Shown here: piece by piece, positions 9,527 through 23,751 of the stretch | Layout of the letters: each line of letters starts with the position of its first letter | Position numbering within the stretch: the stretch's first letter is position 1 | Assembly: GCA_963678705.1 (NCBI GenBank) | Contig: OY783204.1 | Coordinates: 14,580,759-14,644,758 of the forward strand | Direction of reading: 5' to 3' | From: Panorpa germanica | Lineage: Eukaryota > Arthropoda > Insecta > Mecoptera > Panorpidae | DNA length: 64,000 nucleotides | Translations under genes and position numbers: made by a program | Notes under the pieces: generated by a model | The model's database searches: none | The model's input: only the letters and a program-made list of their open reading frames with translations | What the model was told of the DNA's origin: nothing

Positions 9527-11112
9527 TTAATGCGGCTGTAGGATAAAAGTCTGGAGACGACACCAAATATATTGCCAAAGAGATGAATGCATATATGCAT
9601 AAGCTCTGGCAAGACAGATGGGACTTAATACAAAAAGGAAGACCTACGTATTGGTTAACAAGGATGTTAATATTGCTTTGCAACACAAGTGGTTCTTATC
9701 TACTATGTGTGTGATCGGCTCCTGCTACTTTAGGTGAAAAAAGTGATTAAAAGTGAGAAATTCATTATGGAAAAAAATTAAATAAATTATATGAATACTT
9801 TTTCAAACGAAAAGTATTTAAGTTTGTTTTAAATTTGTGTTAATTTACTCTAAACAAAGTGTTTTTACAAAAGTTTGACAGTTGGAAACCAGTGTTAAAA
9901 ACGAATTTTTCATTACGCGTACACGCGGTCTTGTAAACATATCCTTAAATTTGTAACTTTGATGTTTGATATAAGACATTAATAAGTGCGATAGACAAAA
10001 AAAGTGATAATAATTAGGTTAGTGTTAGTGCTAAAACATCAAGTGGTTTAAAATTCAAAAAATCTGTAGAGATATATAAGGAAGACCTCATATAAACACT
10101 ACAAATATACGGAAGACAAAAGGTTGCCGCCCACTATCAAGTAAGTCGAATAACATTAACTATAAATAATATTAAAATACAAAAATTAGTTTATATAAAT
10201 GCGTGTTTTAAATAATAATGAGAGTGTATTAATTGTTATAAGTGATTAAGTGAACAATATATGCGGTTTTCTTGGAAATAGTGATTGATCGTTCATGAAC
10301 ATTCAATGGTAACAAACAAATGGTAAGTAAGTAGGCATAAGTACAAGTATGTATAAGAGATATTTATAGAAATTCAGTGTGCCTTTGTTGATGTGCGGTG
10401 ACCAAGTGACCTTCAAAGAATTAGACCGGCAAAAACCTATAGGTACGTCTACTGCGCTATGGAGAACTATTTTCATTGTCGAACATTATTTTACAAACCG
10501 ATTACCGTTCCATGAAAAGGCAACTATCTAAAGGTTGTCCTCAGCGATCTGTAATAGGGCCTAAGCTCTGGAACATGGTATTCGACGAGAACTGTGTTTC
10601 TCACTCGAAAGGTTGTGTAGACATATGCTTTGCCAACGATAATGTGATCCTTATCGGTGCAAATAGTACAAAAACCCTAGAAAGCCGTTCTCGACCTGCT
10701 ATATATAAAATCTGTAGTTTCTTGAAGCTACAAAGCTACAAAACAAATACAGTAACAACGAATGATAAACTTGTAACACACCTTGCGCGTGTCACAAGGA
10801 CGAAATGAAGCTTAAACTCGGCAATTATGCCGACACTATACAAGGGGGAATTTATGCTAATAGTTGTGTATTGTGCTTCGGCATGGTATTACAGGATCAA
10901 TCTTCCAGATCTTCCATGCAAAGAACTATGTTATTGACGATGACTCGTTGTTGCAGAACTGTATCTACGGAAGTGGTGCAAGTGATATTGGGGACAATTC
11001 CTTTAGATTTAAAAATTACTCATGCACTTACTCAAGTACAAATTACGCTAGAACTGTAAAAATCAAATTTTGATGATTTGAAATTAATGCGACAAATTTC
11101 GAGGATTTAAAG
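9527..11112 (+). repeat. Monomer 7 (1,586 bp)
   Basis: The RT frame starts at 10476 with SVIGPKLWN and FAND. The downstream R1-like segment stops early at 11059, where GAACTGAAA became GAACTGTAA. The spacer carries GTATAAGAGATA, and GGTGACCAAGTG appears here for the first time. Confidence 0.95.
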
Positions 11113-12698
11113 TTAATGCGGCTGTAGGATAAAAGTCTGGAGACGATACCAAATATATTGCCAAAGAGATGAATGCATATATGCATAAGCTCTGGCAAGA
11201 CAGATGGGACTTAATACAAAAAGGAAGACCTACGTATTGGTTAACAAGGATGTTAATATTGGTTTGCAACACAAGTGGTTCCTATCTACTATGTGTGTGA
11301 TCGGCTCCTGCTACTTTAGGTGAAAAAAGTGATTAAAAGTGAGAAATTAATTATGGAAAAAAATTAAATAAATTATATGAATACTTTTTCCAACGAAAAG
11401 TATTTAAGTTTGTTTTAAATTTGTGTTAATTTACCCTAAACAAAGTGTTTTTACAAAAGTTTGACAGTTGGAAACCAGTGTTAAAAACGAATTTTTCATT
11501 ACGCGTACACGCGGTCTTATAAACATAACCTTAAATTTGTAACTTTGATGTTTGATATAAGACATTAATAAGTGCGATAGACAAAAAAAGTGATAATAAT
11601 TAGGTTAGTGTTAGTGCTAAAACATCAAGTGGTTTAAAATTTAAGAAATCTGTAGAGATATATAAGGAAGACCTCATATAAACACTACAAATATACGGAA
11701 GACAAAAGGTTGCCGCCCACTATCAAGTAAGTCGAATAACATTAACTATAAATAATATTAAAACTCAAGATATAGTTTATATAAATGCGTGTTTTAAATA
11801 ATAATGAGAGTGTATTAATTGTTATAAGTGATTAAGTGAACAATATATGCGGTTTTCTTGGAAATAGTGATTGATCGTTCATGAACATTCAATGGTAATA
11901 AACAAATGGTAAGTAAGTAGGCATAAGTACAAGTATGTATATGAGATATTTATAGAAATTCAGTGTGCCTTTGTTGATGTGCGGTGACCAAGTGACCTTC
12001 AAAGAATTAGACCGGCAAAAACCTATAGGTACGTCTACTGCGCTATGGAGAACTATTTTCATTGTCGAACATTATTTTACAAACCGATTACCGTTCCATG
12101 AAAAGGCAACTATCTAAAGGTTGTCCTCAGCGATCTGTAATGGGGCCTGAGCTGTGGAACATAGTATTCGACGAAAACTGTGATTCTCACTCGAAAGGTT
12201 GTGTAGACATATGCTTTGCCAACGATAATTTGATCCTTATCGGTGCAAATAGTACAGAAACCCTAGAAAGCCGTTCTCGACCTGCTATATATAAAATCTG
12301 TAGTTTCTTGAAGCTACAAAGCTACAAAACAAATACAGTAACAACGAATGATAAACTTGTAACACACCTTGCGCGTTTTACAAGGACGGAATGAAGCTTA
12401 AACTCGGCAACTATGCCGACACTATACAAGGGGGCATTTATGCTAATAGTTGTGTATTGTGCTTCGGCATGGTATTACAGGATCAATCTTCCAGATCTTC
12501 CATGCAAAGAACTATGTTATTGACGATGACTCGTTGTTGCAGAACTGTATCTACAGAAGTGGTGCAAGTGATATTGGGGACAATTCCTTTAGATTTAAAA
12601 ATCACTCATGCACTTACTCAAGTACAGATTACGCTAGAACTGAAAATATCAAATTTTGATGATTTAAAATTAATGCGACAAATTTCGATGATTTAAAG
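11113..12698 (+). repeat. Monomer 8 (1,586 bp)
   Basis: The box is FAND, with private residues LWNIVF, NCDSH and DNLIL and a loop change TTTTTCCAACG in the spacer hairpin. The spacer has the CTCAAGATATAG variant. The relic reads GTIPLDL. Confidence 0.95.
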
Positions 12699-14284
12699 TT
12701 AATGCGGCTGTAGGATAAAAGTCTGGAGACGACACCAAATATATTGCCAAAGAGATGAATGCATATATGCATAAGCTCTGGCAAGACAGATGGGACTTAA
12801 TACAAAAAGGAAGACCTACGTATTGGTTTACAAGGACGTTAATATTGCTTTGCAACACAAGTGGTTCCTATCTACTATGTGTGTGATCGGCTCCTGCTAC
12901 TTTAGGTGAAAAAAGTTATTAAAAGTGAGAAATTAATTATGAAAAAAAATTAAATAAATTATATGAATACTTTTTCAAACGAAAAGTATTTAAGTTTGTT
13001 TTAAATTTGTGTTAATTTACCATAAAGAAAGTATTTTTACAAAAGTTTGACAGTTGGAAACCAGAGTTAAAAATGAATTTTTCATTACGCGTACACGCGG
13101 TCTTATAAACATAACCTCAAATTTGTAACTTTGATGTTTGATATAAGACATTAATAAGTGCGATAGACAAAAAAAGTGATAATAATTAGGTTAGTGTTAG
13201 TGCTAAAACATCAAGTGGTTTAAAATTCAAGAAATCTGTAGAGATATATAAGGAAGACCTCATATAAACACTACAAATATACGGAAGACAAAAGGTTGCC
13301 GCCCACTATCAAGTAAGTCGAATAACATTAACTATAAAAAATATTAAAACATAAGAATTAGTTTATATAAATGCGTGTTTTAAATAATAATTAAAGTGTA
13401 TTAATTGTTATAAGTGATTAAGTGAACAATATATGCGGTTTTCTTGGAAATAGTGATTGATCGTTCATGAACATTCAATGGTAATAAACAAATGGTAAGT
13501 AAGTAGGCATAAGTACAAGTATGTATATGAGATATTTATAGAAATTCAGTGTGCCTTTGTTGATGTGCGGTGACCAAGTGACCTTCAAAGAATTAGACCG
13601 GCAAAAACCTATAGGTACGTCTACTGCGCTATGGAGAACTATTTTCATTGTCGAACATTATTTTACAATCCGATTACCGTTCCATGAAAAGGCAACTATC
13701 TAAAGGTTGTCCTCAGCGATATGTAATGGGGCCTGAGCTCTGGAACATGGTATTCGACGAAAACTGTGTTTCTCACTCGAAAGGTTGTGTAGACATATGC
13801 TTTGCCAACGATAATGTGATCCTTATCGGTGCAAATAGTACAGAAACCCTAGAAAGCCGTTCTCGACCTGCTATATATAAAATCTGTAGTTTCTTGAAGC
13901 TACAAAGCTACAAAACAAATACAGTGACAACGAATGATAAACTTGTAACACACCTTGCGCGTGTCACAAGGACGGAATGAAGTTAGAACTCGGCAACTAT
14001 GCCGACACTATACAAGGGGGCATTTATGCTAATAGTTGTGTATTGTGCTTCGGCATGGTATTACAGGATCAATCTTCCAGATCTTCCATGCAAAGAACTA
14101 TGTTATTGACGATGACTCGTTGTTGCAGAACTGTATCTACAGAAGTGGTGCAAGTGATATTGGGGACAATTCCTTTAGATTTAAAAATCACTCATGCACT
14201 TACTCAAGTACAGATTACGCTAGAACTGAAAAAATCAAATTTTGATGATTTAAAATTAATGCGACAAATTTCGAGGATTTAAAG
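12699..14284 (+). repeat. Monomer 9 (1,586 bp)
   Basis: Several private spacer changes occur (CATAAAGAAAGTATTTT, CCAGAGTTAAAAATG, AATTAAAGTG). Motif B reads PQRYVMG and the box is FAND. The R1-like segment starts MKLELG. Confidence 0.95.
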
Positions 14285-15870
14285 TTAATGCGGCTGTTGG
14301 ATAAAAGTCTTGAGACGATACCAAATATATTGCCAAAGAAATGAATGCATATATGCATAAGCTCTGGCAAGACAGATGGGACTTAATACAAAAAGGAAGA
14401 CCTACGTATTGGTTTACAAGGACGTTAATATTGCTTTGCAACACAAGTGGTTCCTATCTACTATGTGTGTGATCGGCTCCTGCTACTTTAGGTGAAAAAA
14501 GTTATTAAAAGTGAGAAATTAATTTTGGAAAAAAATTAAATAAATTATATGAATACTTTTTCAAACGAAAAGTATTTAAGTTTGTTTTAAATTTGTGTTA
14601 ATTTACCCTAAACAAAGTGTTTTTACAAAAGTTTGACAGTTGGAAACAAGTGTTAAAAACGAATTTTTCATTACGCGTACACGCGGTCTTATAAACATAA
14701 CCTCAAATTTGTAACTTTGATGTTTGATATAAGACATTAATAAGTGCGATAGACAAAAAAAGTGATAATAAATAGGTTAGTGTTAGTGCTAAAACATCAA
14801 GTGGTTTAAAATTCAAGAAATCTGTAGAGATATATAAGGAAGACCTCATATAAACACTACAAATATACGGAAGACAAAAGGTTGCCGCCCACTATCAAGT
14901 AAGTCGAATAACATTAACTATAAATAATATTAAAACTCAAGATATAGTTTATATAAATGCGTGTTTTAAATAATATTGAGAGTGTATTAATTGTTATAAG
15001 TGATTAAGTGAACAATAAATGCGGTTTTCTTGGAAATAGTGATTGATCGTTCATGAACATTCAATGGTAACAAACAAATGGTAAGTAAGTAGGCATAAGT
15101 ACAAGTATGTATATGAGATATTTATAGAAATTCAGTGTGCTTTTGTTGATGTGCGGTGACCAAGTGACCTTCAAAGAATTAGACCGGCAAAAACCTATAG
15201 GTACGTCTACTGCGCTATGGAGAACTATTTTCATTGTCGAACATTATTTTACAAACCGATTACCGTTCCATGAAAAGGCAACTATCTACAGGTTGTCCTC
15301 AGCGATCTGTAATGGGGCCTGAGCTCTGGAACATGGTATTCGACGAGAACTGTGTTTCTCACTCGAAAGGTTGTGTAGACATATGCTTTGCCAACGATAA
15401 TGTGATCCTTATCGGTGCAAATAGTACAGAAACCCTAGAAAGCCGTTTTCGACCTGCTATATATAAAATCTGTAGTTTCTTGAAGCTACAAAGCTACAAA
15501 ACAAATACAGTAACAACGAATGATAAACTTGTAACACACCTTGCGCGTGTCACAAGGACGGAATGAAGCTTAAACTCGGCAACTATGCCGACACTATACA
15601 AGGGGGCATTTATGCTAATAGTTGTGTATTGTGCTTCGGCATGGTATTACAGGATCAATCTTCCAGATCTTTCATGCAAAGAACTATGTTATTGACGATG
15701 ACTCGTTGTTGCAGAACTGTATCTACAGAAGTGGTGCAAGTGATATTGGGGACAATTCCTTTAGATTTAAAAATCACTCATGCACTTACTCAAGTACAAA
15801 TTACGCTAGAACTGAAAAAATAAAATTTTGATGATTTAAAATTAATGCGACAAATTTCGATGATTTAAAG
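14285..15870 (+). repeat. Monomer 10 (1,586 bp)
   Basis: Motif B reads STGCPQ (Lys lost) with FAND. The TTAGG remnant is changed to ATAGG. The overlapping VEHYFTNR frame is open to 15322 because TAA became TAC. A later AAATAA stop shortens the R1-like segment to 15823. Confidence 0.95.
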
Positions 15871-17456
15871 TTAATGCGGCTGTAGGATAAAAGTCTGGAG
15901 ACGACACCAAATATATTGCGAAAGAGATGAATGCATATATGCATAAGCTCTGGCAAGACAGATGGGACTTAATACAAAAAGGAAGACCTACGTATTGGTT
16001 AACAAGGACGTTAATATTGCTTTGCAACTCAAGTGGTTCCTATCTACTATGTGTGTGATCGGCTCCTGCTACTTTAGGTAAAAAAAGTGATTAAAATTGA
16101 GAAATTAATTATGGAAAAAAATTAAATAAATTATATGAATACTTTTTCAAACGAATAGTATTTAAGTTTGTTTTAAATTTGTGTTAATTTACCCTTAACA
16201 AAGTGTTTTTACAAAAGTTTGACAGTTGGAAACCAGTGTTAAAAACGAATTTTTCATTACGCGTACACGCGGTCTTATAAACATAACCTTAAATTTGTAA
16301 CTTTGATGTTTAATATAAGACATTAATAAGTGCGATAGACAAAAAAAGTGATAATTATTAGGTTAGTGTTAGTGCTAAAACATCAAGTGGTTTAAAATTC
16401 AAGAAATCTGTAGAGATATATAAGGAAGACCTCATATAAACACTACAAATATACGGAAGACAAAAGGTTGCCGCCCATTATCAAGTAAGTCGAATAACAT
16501 TAACTATAAATAATATTAAAACACAACAATTAGTTTATATAAATGCGTGTTTTAAATAATAATGAGAGTGTATTAATTGTTATAAGTGATTAAGTGAACA
16601 ATATATGCGGTTTTCTTGGAAATAGTGATTGATCGTTCATGAACATTCAATGGTAACAAACAAATGGTAAGTAAGTAGGCATAAGTACAAGTATGTATAT
16701 GAGATATTTATAGAAATTCAGTGTGCCTTTGTTGATGTCCGGTGGCCAAGTGACCTTCAAAGAATTAGACCGGCAAAAACCTATAGGTACGTCTACTGCG
16801 CTATGGAGAACTATTTTCATTGTCGAACATTATTTTACAAACCGATTACCGTTTCATGAAAAGGCAACTATCTAAAGGTTGTCCTCAGCGATCTGTAATG
16901 GGGCCTGAGCTCTGCAACATGGTTTTCGACGAGAACTGTGTTTCTCACTCGAAAGGTTGTGTAGACATATGTTTTGCCAACGATAATGTGATCCTTATCG
17001 GTGCAAATAGTACAGAAACCCTAGAGAGCCGTTCTCGACCTGCTTTATATAAAATCTGTAGTTTCTTGAATCTACAAAGCTACGAAACAAATACAGTAAC
17101 AACGAATGATAAACTTGTAACACACCTTGCGCGTGTCACAAGAACGGAATGAAGCTTAAACTCGGCAACTATGCCGACACTATACAAGGGGGCATTTATG
17201 CTAATAGTTGTGTATTGTGCTTCGGCATGGTATTACAGGATCAATCTTCCAGATCTTCCATGCAAAGAACTATGTTATTGAAGATGACGCGTTGTTGCAG
17301 AACTGTATCTACAGAAGTGGTGCAAGTGATATTGGGGACAATTCTTTTAGATTTAAAAATCACTCATGCACTTACTCAAGTACAAATTACGCTAGAACTG
17401 AAAAAATCAAATTTTGATGATTTAAAATTAATGCGACAAATTTCGAGGATTTAAAG
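15871..17456 (+). repeat. Monomer 11 (1,586 bp)
   Basis: The box is FAND and motif B ends PELCNMVF, losing the Trp. The right arm of the spacer hairpin is broken (GAATAGTATT). From here the relic reads GTILLDL, so the units 5-10 subfamily ends with unit 10. Confidence 0.95.
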
Positions 17457-19042
17457 TTAATGCGGCTGTAGGATAAAAGTCTGGAGACGATACCAAATAT
17501 ATTGCCAAAGAGATGAATGCATATATGCATAAGCTCTGGCAAGACAGATGGGACCTAATACAAAAAGGAAGACCTACGTATTGGTTTACAAGGACGTTAA
17601 TATTGCTTTGCAACACAAGTGGTTCCTATCTACTATGTGTGTGATCGGCTCCTGCTACTTTAGGTGAAAAAAGTGATTAAAAGTGAGAAATTAATTATGA
17701 AAAAAAATTAAATAAATTATATGAATACTTTTTCAAACGAAAAGTATTTAAGTTTATTTTAAATTTGTGTTAATTTACCCTAAACAAAGTGTTTTTACAA
17801 AAGTTTGACAGTTGGAAACCAGTGTTAGAAACGAATTTGTCATTACGCGTACACGCGGTCTTATAAACATAACCTCAAATTTGTAACTTTGATGTTTGAT
17901 ATAAGACATTAGTAAGTGCGATAAACAAAAACAGTGATAATTATTAGGTTAGTGTTAGTGCTAAAACATCAAGTGGTTTAAAATTCAAGAAATCTGTAGA
18001 GATATTTAAGGAAGACCTCATATAAACACTACAAATATACGGAAGACAAAAGGTTGCCGCCCACTATCAAGTAAGTCGAATAACATTAACTATAAATAAT
18101 ATTAAAACACAAGAATTAGTTTATATAAATGCGTGTTTTAAATAATAATGAGAGTGTATTAATTGTTATAAGTGATTAAGTGAACAATATATGCGGTTTT
18201 CTTGGAAATAGTGATTGATCGTTCATAAACATTCAATGGTAACAAACAAATGGTAAGTAAGTAGGCATAAGTACAAGTATGTATATGAGATATTTATAGA
18301 AATTCAGTGTGCCTTTGTTGATGTCTGGTGGCCAAGTGAGCTTCAAAGAATTAGACCGGCAAAAACCTATAGGTACGTCTACTGCGCTATGGAGAACTAT
18401 TTTCATTGTCGAACATTATTTTACAAACCGATTACCGTTCCATGAAGAGGCAACTATCTAAAGGTTGTCCTCAGCGATCTGTAATGGGGCCTGAGTTCTG
18501 GAACATGGTATTCGACGAGAACTGTGTTTCTCACTCGAAAGGTTGTGTAGACATATGTTTTGCCAACGATAATGTGATTCTTATCGGTGCAAATAGTACA
18601 GAAACCCTAGAAAGCCGTTCTCGACCTGCTATATATAAAATCTGTAGTTTCTTGAAGCTACAAAGCTACGAAGCAAATACAGTAACAACAAATGATAAAC
18701 TTGTAACACACCTTGCGCGTGTCACAAGGACGGAATGAAGCTTAAACTCGGCAACTATGCCGACACTATACAAAGGTGCATTTATGCTAATAGTTGTGTA
18801 TTGTGCTTCGGCATGGTATTACAGGATCAATCTTCCAGATCTTTTATGCAAAGAACTATGTTATTGACGATGACGCGTTGTTGCAGAACTGTATCTACAG
18901 AAGTGGTGCAAGTGATATTGGGGACAATTCTTTTAGATTTAAAAATCTTTCATGCACTTACTCAAGTACAAATTACGCTAGAACTAAAAAAATCAAATTT
19001 TGATGATTTAAAATTAGTGCGACAAATTTCGAGGATTTAAAG
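17457..19042 (+). repeat. Monomer 12 (1,586 bp), HSE-like site broken
   Basis: The heat-shock-type site reads GTTCATAAACATTC. The box is FAND, but the following segment reads SYEANT, mixing the two haplotypes. Motif B reads PEFWN. The later relic reads KIFHA. Confidence 0.95.
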
Positions 19043-20628
19043 TTAATGCGGCTGTAGGATAAAAGTCTGGAGACGATACCAAATATATTGCCAAAAAGAT
19101 GAATGCATATATGCATAAGCTCTGGCAAGACAGACGGGACTTAATACAAAAAGGAAGACCTACGTATTGGTTTACAAGGACGTTAATATTGCTTTGCAAC
19201 ACAAGTGGTTCCTATCTACTATGTGTGTGATCGGCTCCTGCTACTTTAGGTGAAAAAAGTGATTAAAAGTGAGAAATTAATTATGGAAAAAAATTAAATA
19301 AATTATATGAATACTTTTTCAAACGAAAAGTATTTAAGTTTGTTTTAAATTTTTGTTAATTTACCCTAAACAAAGTGTTTTTACAAAAGTTTGACAGTTG
19401 GAAACCAGTGTTAAAAACGAATTTTTCATTACGCGTACACGCGGTCTTATAAACATAACCTCAAATTTGTAACTTTGATGTTTGATATAAGACATTAATA
19501 AGTGCGATAGACAAAAAAAGTGATAGTTATTAGGTTAGTGTTAGTGCTAAAACATCAAGTGGTTTAAAATTCAAGAAATCTGTAGAGATATATAAGGAAG
19601 ACCTCATATAAACACTACAAATATACGGAAGACAAAAGGTTGCCGCCCACTATCAAGTAAGTCGAATAACATTAACTATAAATAATATTAAAACACAAGA
19701 ATTAGTTTATATAAATGCGTGTTTTAAATAATAATGAGAGTGTATTAATTGTTATAAGTGATTAAGTGAACAATATATGCGGTTTTCTTGGAAATAGTGA
19801 TTGATCGTTCATGAACATTCAATGGTAACAAACAAATGGTAAGTAAGTAGGCATAAGTACAAGTATGTATATGAGATATTTATAGAAATTCAGTGTGCCT
19901 TTGTTAATGTCCGGTGGCCAAGTGACCTTCAAAGAATTAGACCGGCAAAAACCTATAGGTACGTCTACTGCGCTATGGAGAACTATTTTCATTGTCGAAC
20001 ATTATTTTACAAACCGATTACCGTTCCATGAAAAGGCAACTATCTAAAGGTTGTCCTCAGCAATCTGTAATGAGGCCTGAGCTCTGGAACATGGTATTCG
20101 ACGAGAACTGTGTTTCTCACTCGAAAGGTTGTGTAGACATATGTTTTGCCAACGAAATTGAGATCCTTATCGGTGCAAATCGTACAGAAGCCCTAGAAAG
20201 CCGTTCTCGACCTGCTATATATAAAATCTGTAGTTTCTTGAAGCTACAAAGCTACGAAACAAATACAGTAACAACGAATGATAAACTTGTAACACACCTT
20301 GCGCGTGTCACAAGGACGAAATGAAGCTTAAACTCGGCATCTATGCCGACACTATACAAGGGGGCATTTATGCTAATAGTTGTGTATTGTGCTTCGGCAT
20401 GGTATTACAGGATCAATCTTCCAGATCTTCCATGCAAAGAACTATGTTATTGACGATGACGCGTTGTTGCAGAACTGTATCTACAGAAGTGGTGCAAGTG
20501 ATATTGGGGACAATTCTTTTAGATTTAAAAATCACTCATGCACTTACTCAAGTACAAATTACGCTAGAACTGAAAAAATCAAATTTTGATGATTTAAAAT
20601 TAATGCGACAAATTTCGAGGATTTAAAG
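19043..20628 (+). repeat. Monomer 13 (1,586 bp)
   Basis: Motif B reads PQQSVMRPE. The box is FANEIE, then NRTEALE. The downstream segment SYETNT is of the FAND type, so this copy is mosaic. The R1-like segment reads KLGIYAD. Confidence 0.95.
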
Positions 20629-22165
20629 TTAATGCGGCTGTAGGATAAAAGTCTGGAGACGATACTAAATATATTGCCAAAAAGATGAATGCATATATGC
20701 ATAAGCTCTGGCAAGACAGATGGGACTTAATACAAAAAGGAAGACCTACGTATTGGTTTACAAGGACGTTAATATTGCTTTGCAACACAAGTGGTTCCTA
20801 TCTACTATGTGTGTGATCGGCTCCTGCTACTTTAGGTAAAAAAAGTGATTAAAAGTGAGAAATTAATTATGGAAAAAAATTAAATAAATTATATGAATAC
20901 TTTTTCAAACGAAAAGTATTTAAGTTTGTTTTAAATTTGTGTTAATTTACCCTAAACAAAGTGTTTTTACAAAAGTTTGACAGTTGGAAACCAGTGTTAA
21001 AAACGAAATTGTCATTACGCGTACACGCGGTCTTATAAACATAACCTCAAATTTGTAACTTTGATGTTTGATATAAGACATTAATAAGTGCGATAAACAA
21101 AAAAAGTGATAATTATTAGGTTAGTGTTAGTGCTAAAACATCAAGTGGTTTAAAATTTAAGAAATCTGTAGAGATATATAAGGAAGACCTTATATAAACA
21201 CTACAAATATACGGAAGACAAAAGGTTGCCGCCCACTATCAAGTAAGTCGAATAACATTAACTATAAATAATATTAAAACACAAGAATTAGTTTATATAA
21301 ATGCGTGTTTTAAATAATAATGAGAGTGTATTAATTGTTATAAGTGATTAAGTGAACAATATATGCGGTTTTCTTGGAAATAGTGATTGATCGTTCATGA
21401 ACATTCAATGGTAACAAACAAATGGTAAGTAAGTAGGCATAAGTACAAGTATGTATATGAGATATTTATAGAATTAGACCGGCAAAAACCTATAGGTACG
21501 TCTACTGCGCTATAAAGAACTATTTTCATTGTCAAACATTATTTTACAAACCGATTACCGTTCCATGAAAAGGCAACTATCTAAAGGTTGTCCTCAGCGA
21601 TCTGTAATGGGGCTTGAGCTCTGGAACATGGTATTCGACGAGAACTGTGTTTCTCACTCGAAAGGTTGTGTAGACATATGTTTTGCCAACGATAATGTGA
21701 TCCTTATCGGTGCAAATAGTACAGAAACCCTAGAGAGCCGTTCTCGACCTGCTATATATAAAATCTGTAGTTTTTTGAAGCTACAAAGCTACGAAACAAA
21801 TACAGAAACAACGAATGATAAACTTGTAACACACCTTGCGCGTGTCACAAGGACGGAATAAAGCTTAAACTCGGCAACTATGCCGACACTATACAAAGGG
21901 GCATTTATGCTAATAGTTGTGTATTGTGCTTCGGCATGGTATTACAGGATCAATCTTCCAGATCTTCCATGCAAAGAACTATGTTATTGACGATGACGGG
22001 TTGTTGCAGAACTGTATCTACAGAAGTGGTGCAAGTGATATTGGGGACAATTCTTTTAGATTTAAAAATCTTTCGTGCACTTACTCAAGTACAAATTACG
22101 CTAGAACTGAAAAAATCAAATTTTGATGATTTAAAATTAATGCGACAAATTTCGAGGATTTAAAG
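20629..22165 (+). repeat. Monomer 14 (1,537 bp), 49-bp deletion
   Basis: TATAGAA joins directly to TTAGACC near 21471-21476, removing the TCAGTG and the start of the RT relic. AGAA flanks the lost segment in intact units. The box is FAND. TGA after RTE is TAA here, which also removes the MKLKL start. Confidence 0.95.
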
Positions 22166-23751
22166 TTAATGCGGCTGTAGGATAAAAGTCTGGAGACGAT
22201 ACCAAATATATTGCCAAAGAGATAAATGCATATATGCATAAGCTCTGGCAAGACAGATGGGACTTAATACAAAAAGGAAGACCTACGTATTGGTTTACAA
22301 GGACGTTAATATTGCTTTGCAACACAAGTGGTTCCTATCTACTATGTGTGTGATCGGCTCCTGCTACTTTAGGTGAAAAAAGTGATTAAAAGTGAGAAAT
22401 TAATTATGGAAAAAAATTAAATAAATTATATGAATACTTTTTCAAACGAAAAGTATTTAAGTTTGTTTTAAATTTGTTTTAATTTACCCTAAACAAAGTG
22501 TTTTTACAAAAGTTTGACAGTTGGAAACCAGTGTTAAAATCGAATTTTTCATTACGCGTACACGCGGTCTTATAAACATAACCTTAAATTTGTAACTTTG
22601 ATGTTTGATATAAGACATTAATAAGTGCGATAGACAAAAAAAGTGATAGTTATTAGGTTAGTGTTAGTGCTAAAACATCAAGTGGTTTAAAATTCAAGAA
22701 ATCTGTAAAGATATATAAGGAAGACCTCATATAAACACTACAAATATACGGAAGACAAAAGGTTGCCGCCCACTATCAAGTAAGTCGAATAACATTAACT
22801 ATAAATAATATTAAAACACAAGAATTAGTTTATATAAATGCGTGTTTTAAATAATAATGAGAGTGTATTAATTGTTATAAGTGATTAAGTGAACAATATA
22901 TGCAGTTTTCTTGGAAATAGTGATTGATCGTTCATGAACATTCAATGGTAACAAACAAATGGTAAGTAAGTAGGCATAAGTACAAGTATGTATATGAGAT
23001 ATTTATAGAAATTCAGTGTGCCTTTGTTGATGTCCGGTGGCCAAGTGACCTTCAAAGAATTAGACCGGCAAAAACCTATAGGTACGTCTACTGCGCTATG
23101 GAGAACTATTTTCATTGTCGAACATTATTTTACAAACCGATTACCGTTCCATGAAAAGGCAACTATCTAAAGGTTGTCCTCAGCGATCTGTAATGGGGCC
23201 TGAGCTCTGGAACATGGTATTCGACGAGAACTGTGTTTTTCACTCGAAAGGTTGTGTAGACATATGTTTTGCCAACGATAATGTGATCCTTATCGGTGCA
23301 AATAGTACAGAAACCCTAGAGAGCCGTTCTCGACCTGCTATATATAAAATCTGTAGTTTCTTGAAGCTACAAAGCTACGAAACAAATACAGTAACAACGA
23401 ATGATAAACTTGTAACACACCTTGCGCGTGTCACAAGGACGGAATGAAGCTTAAACTCGGCAACTATGCCGACACTATACAAGGGGGCATTTATGCTAAT
23501 AGTTGTGTATTGTGCTTCGGCATGGTATTACAGGATCAATCTTCCAGATCTTCCATGCAAAGAACTATGTTATTGACGATGACGCGTTGTTGCAGAACTG
23601 TATCTACAGAAATGGTGCAAGTGATATTAGGGACAATTCTTTTAGATTTAAAAATCACTCATGCACTTACTCAAGTACAAATTACGCTAGAACTGAAAAA
23701 ATCAAATTTTGATGATTTAAAATTAATGCGACAAATTTCGAGGATTTAAAG
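22166..23751 (+). repeat. Monomer 15 (1,586 bp)
   Basis: The box is FAND and the relic reads KITHA, with private VFHSKG and TEMVQ. Spacer variants are GATAAATGCAT, TTGTTTTAATTT and ATGCAGTTTTC. Confidence 0.95.
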
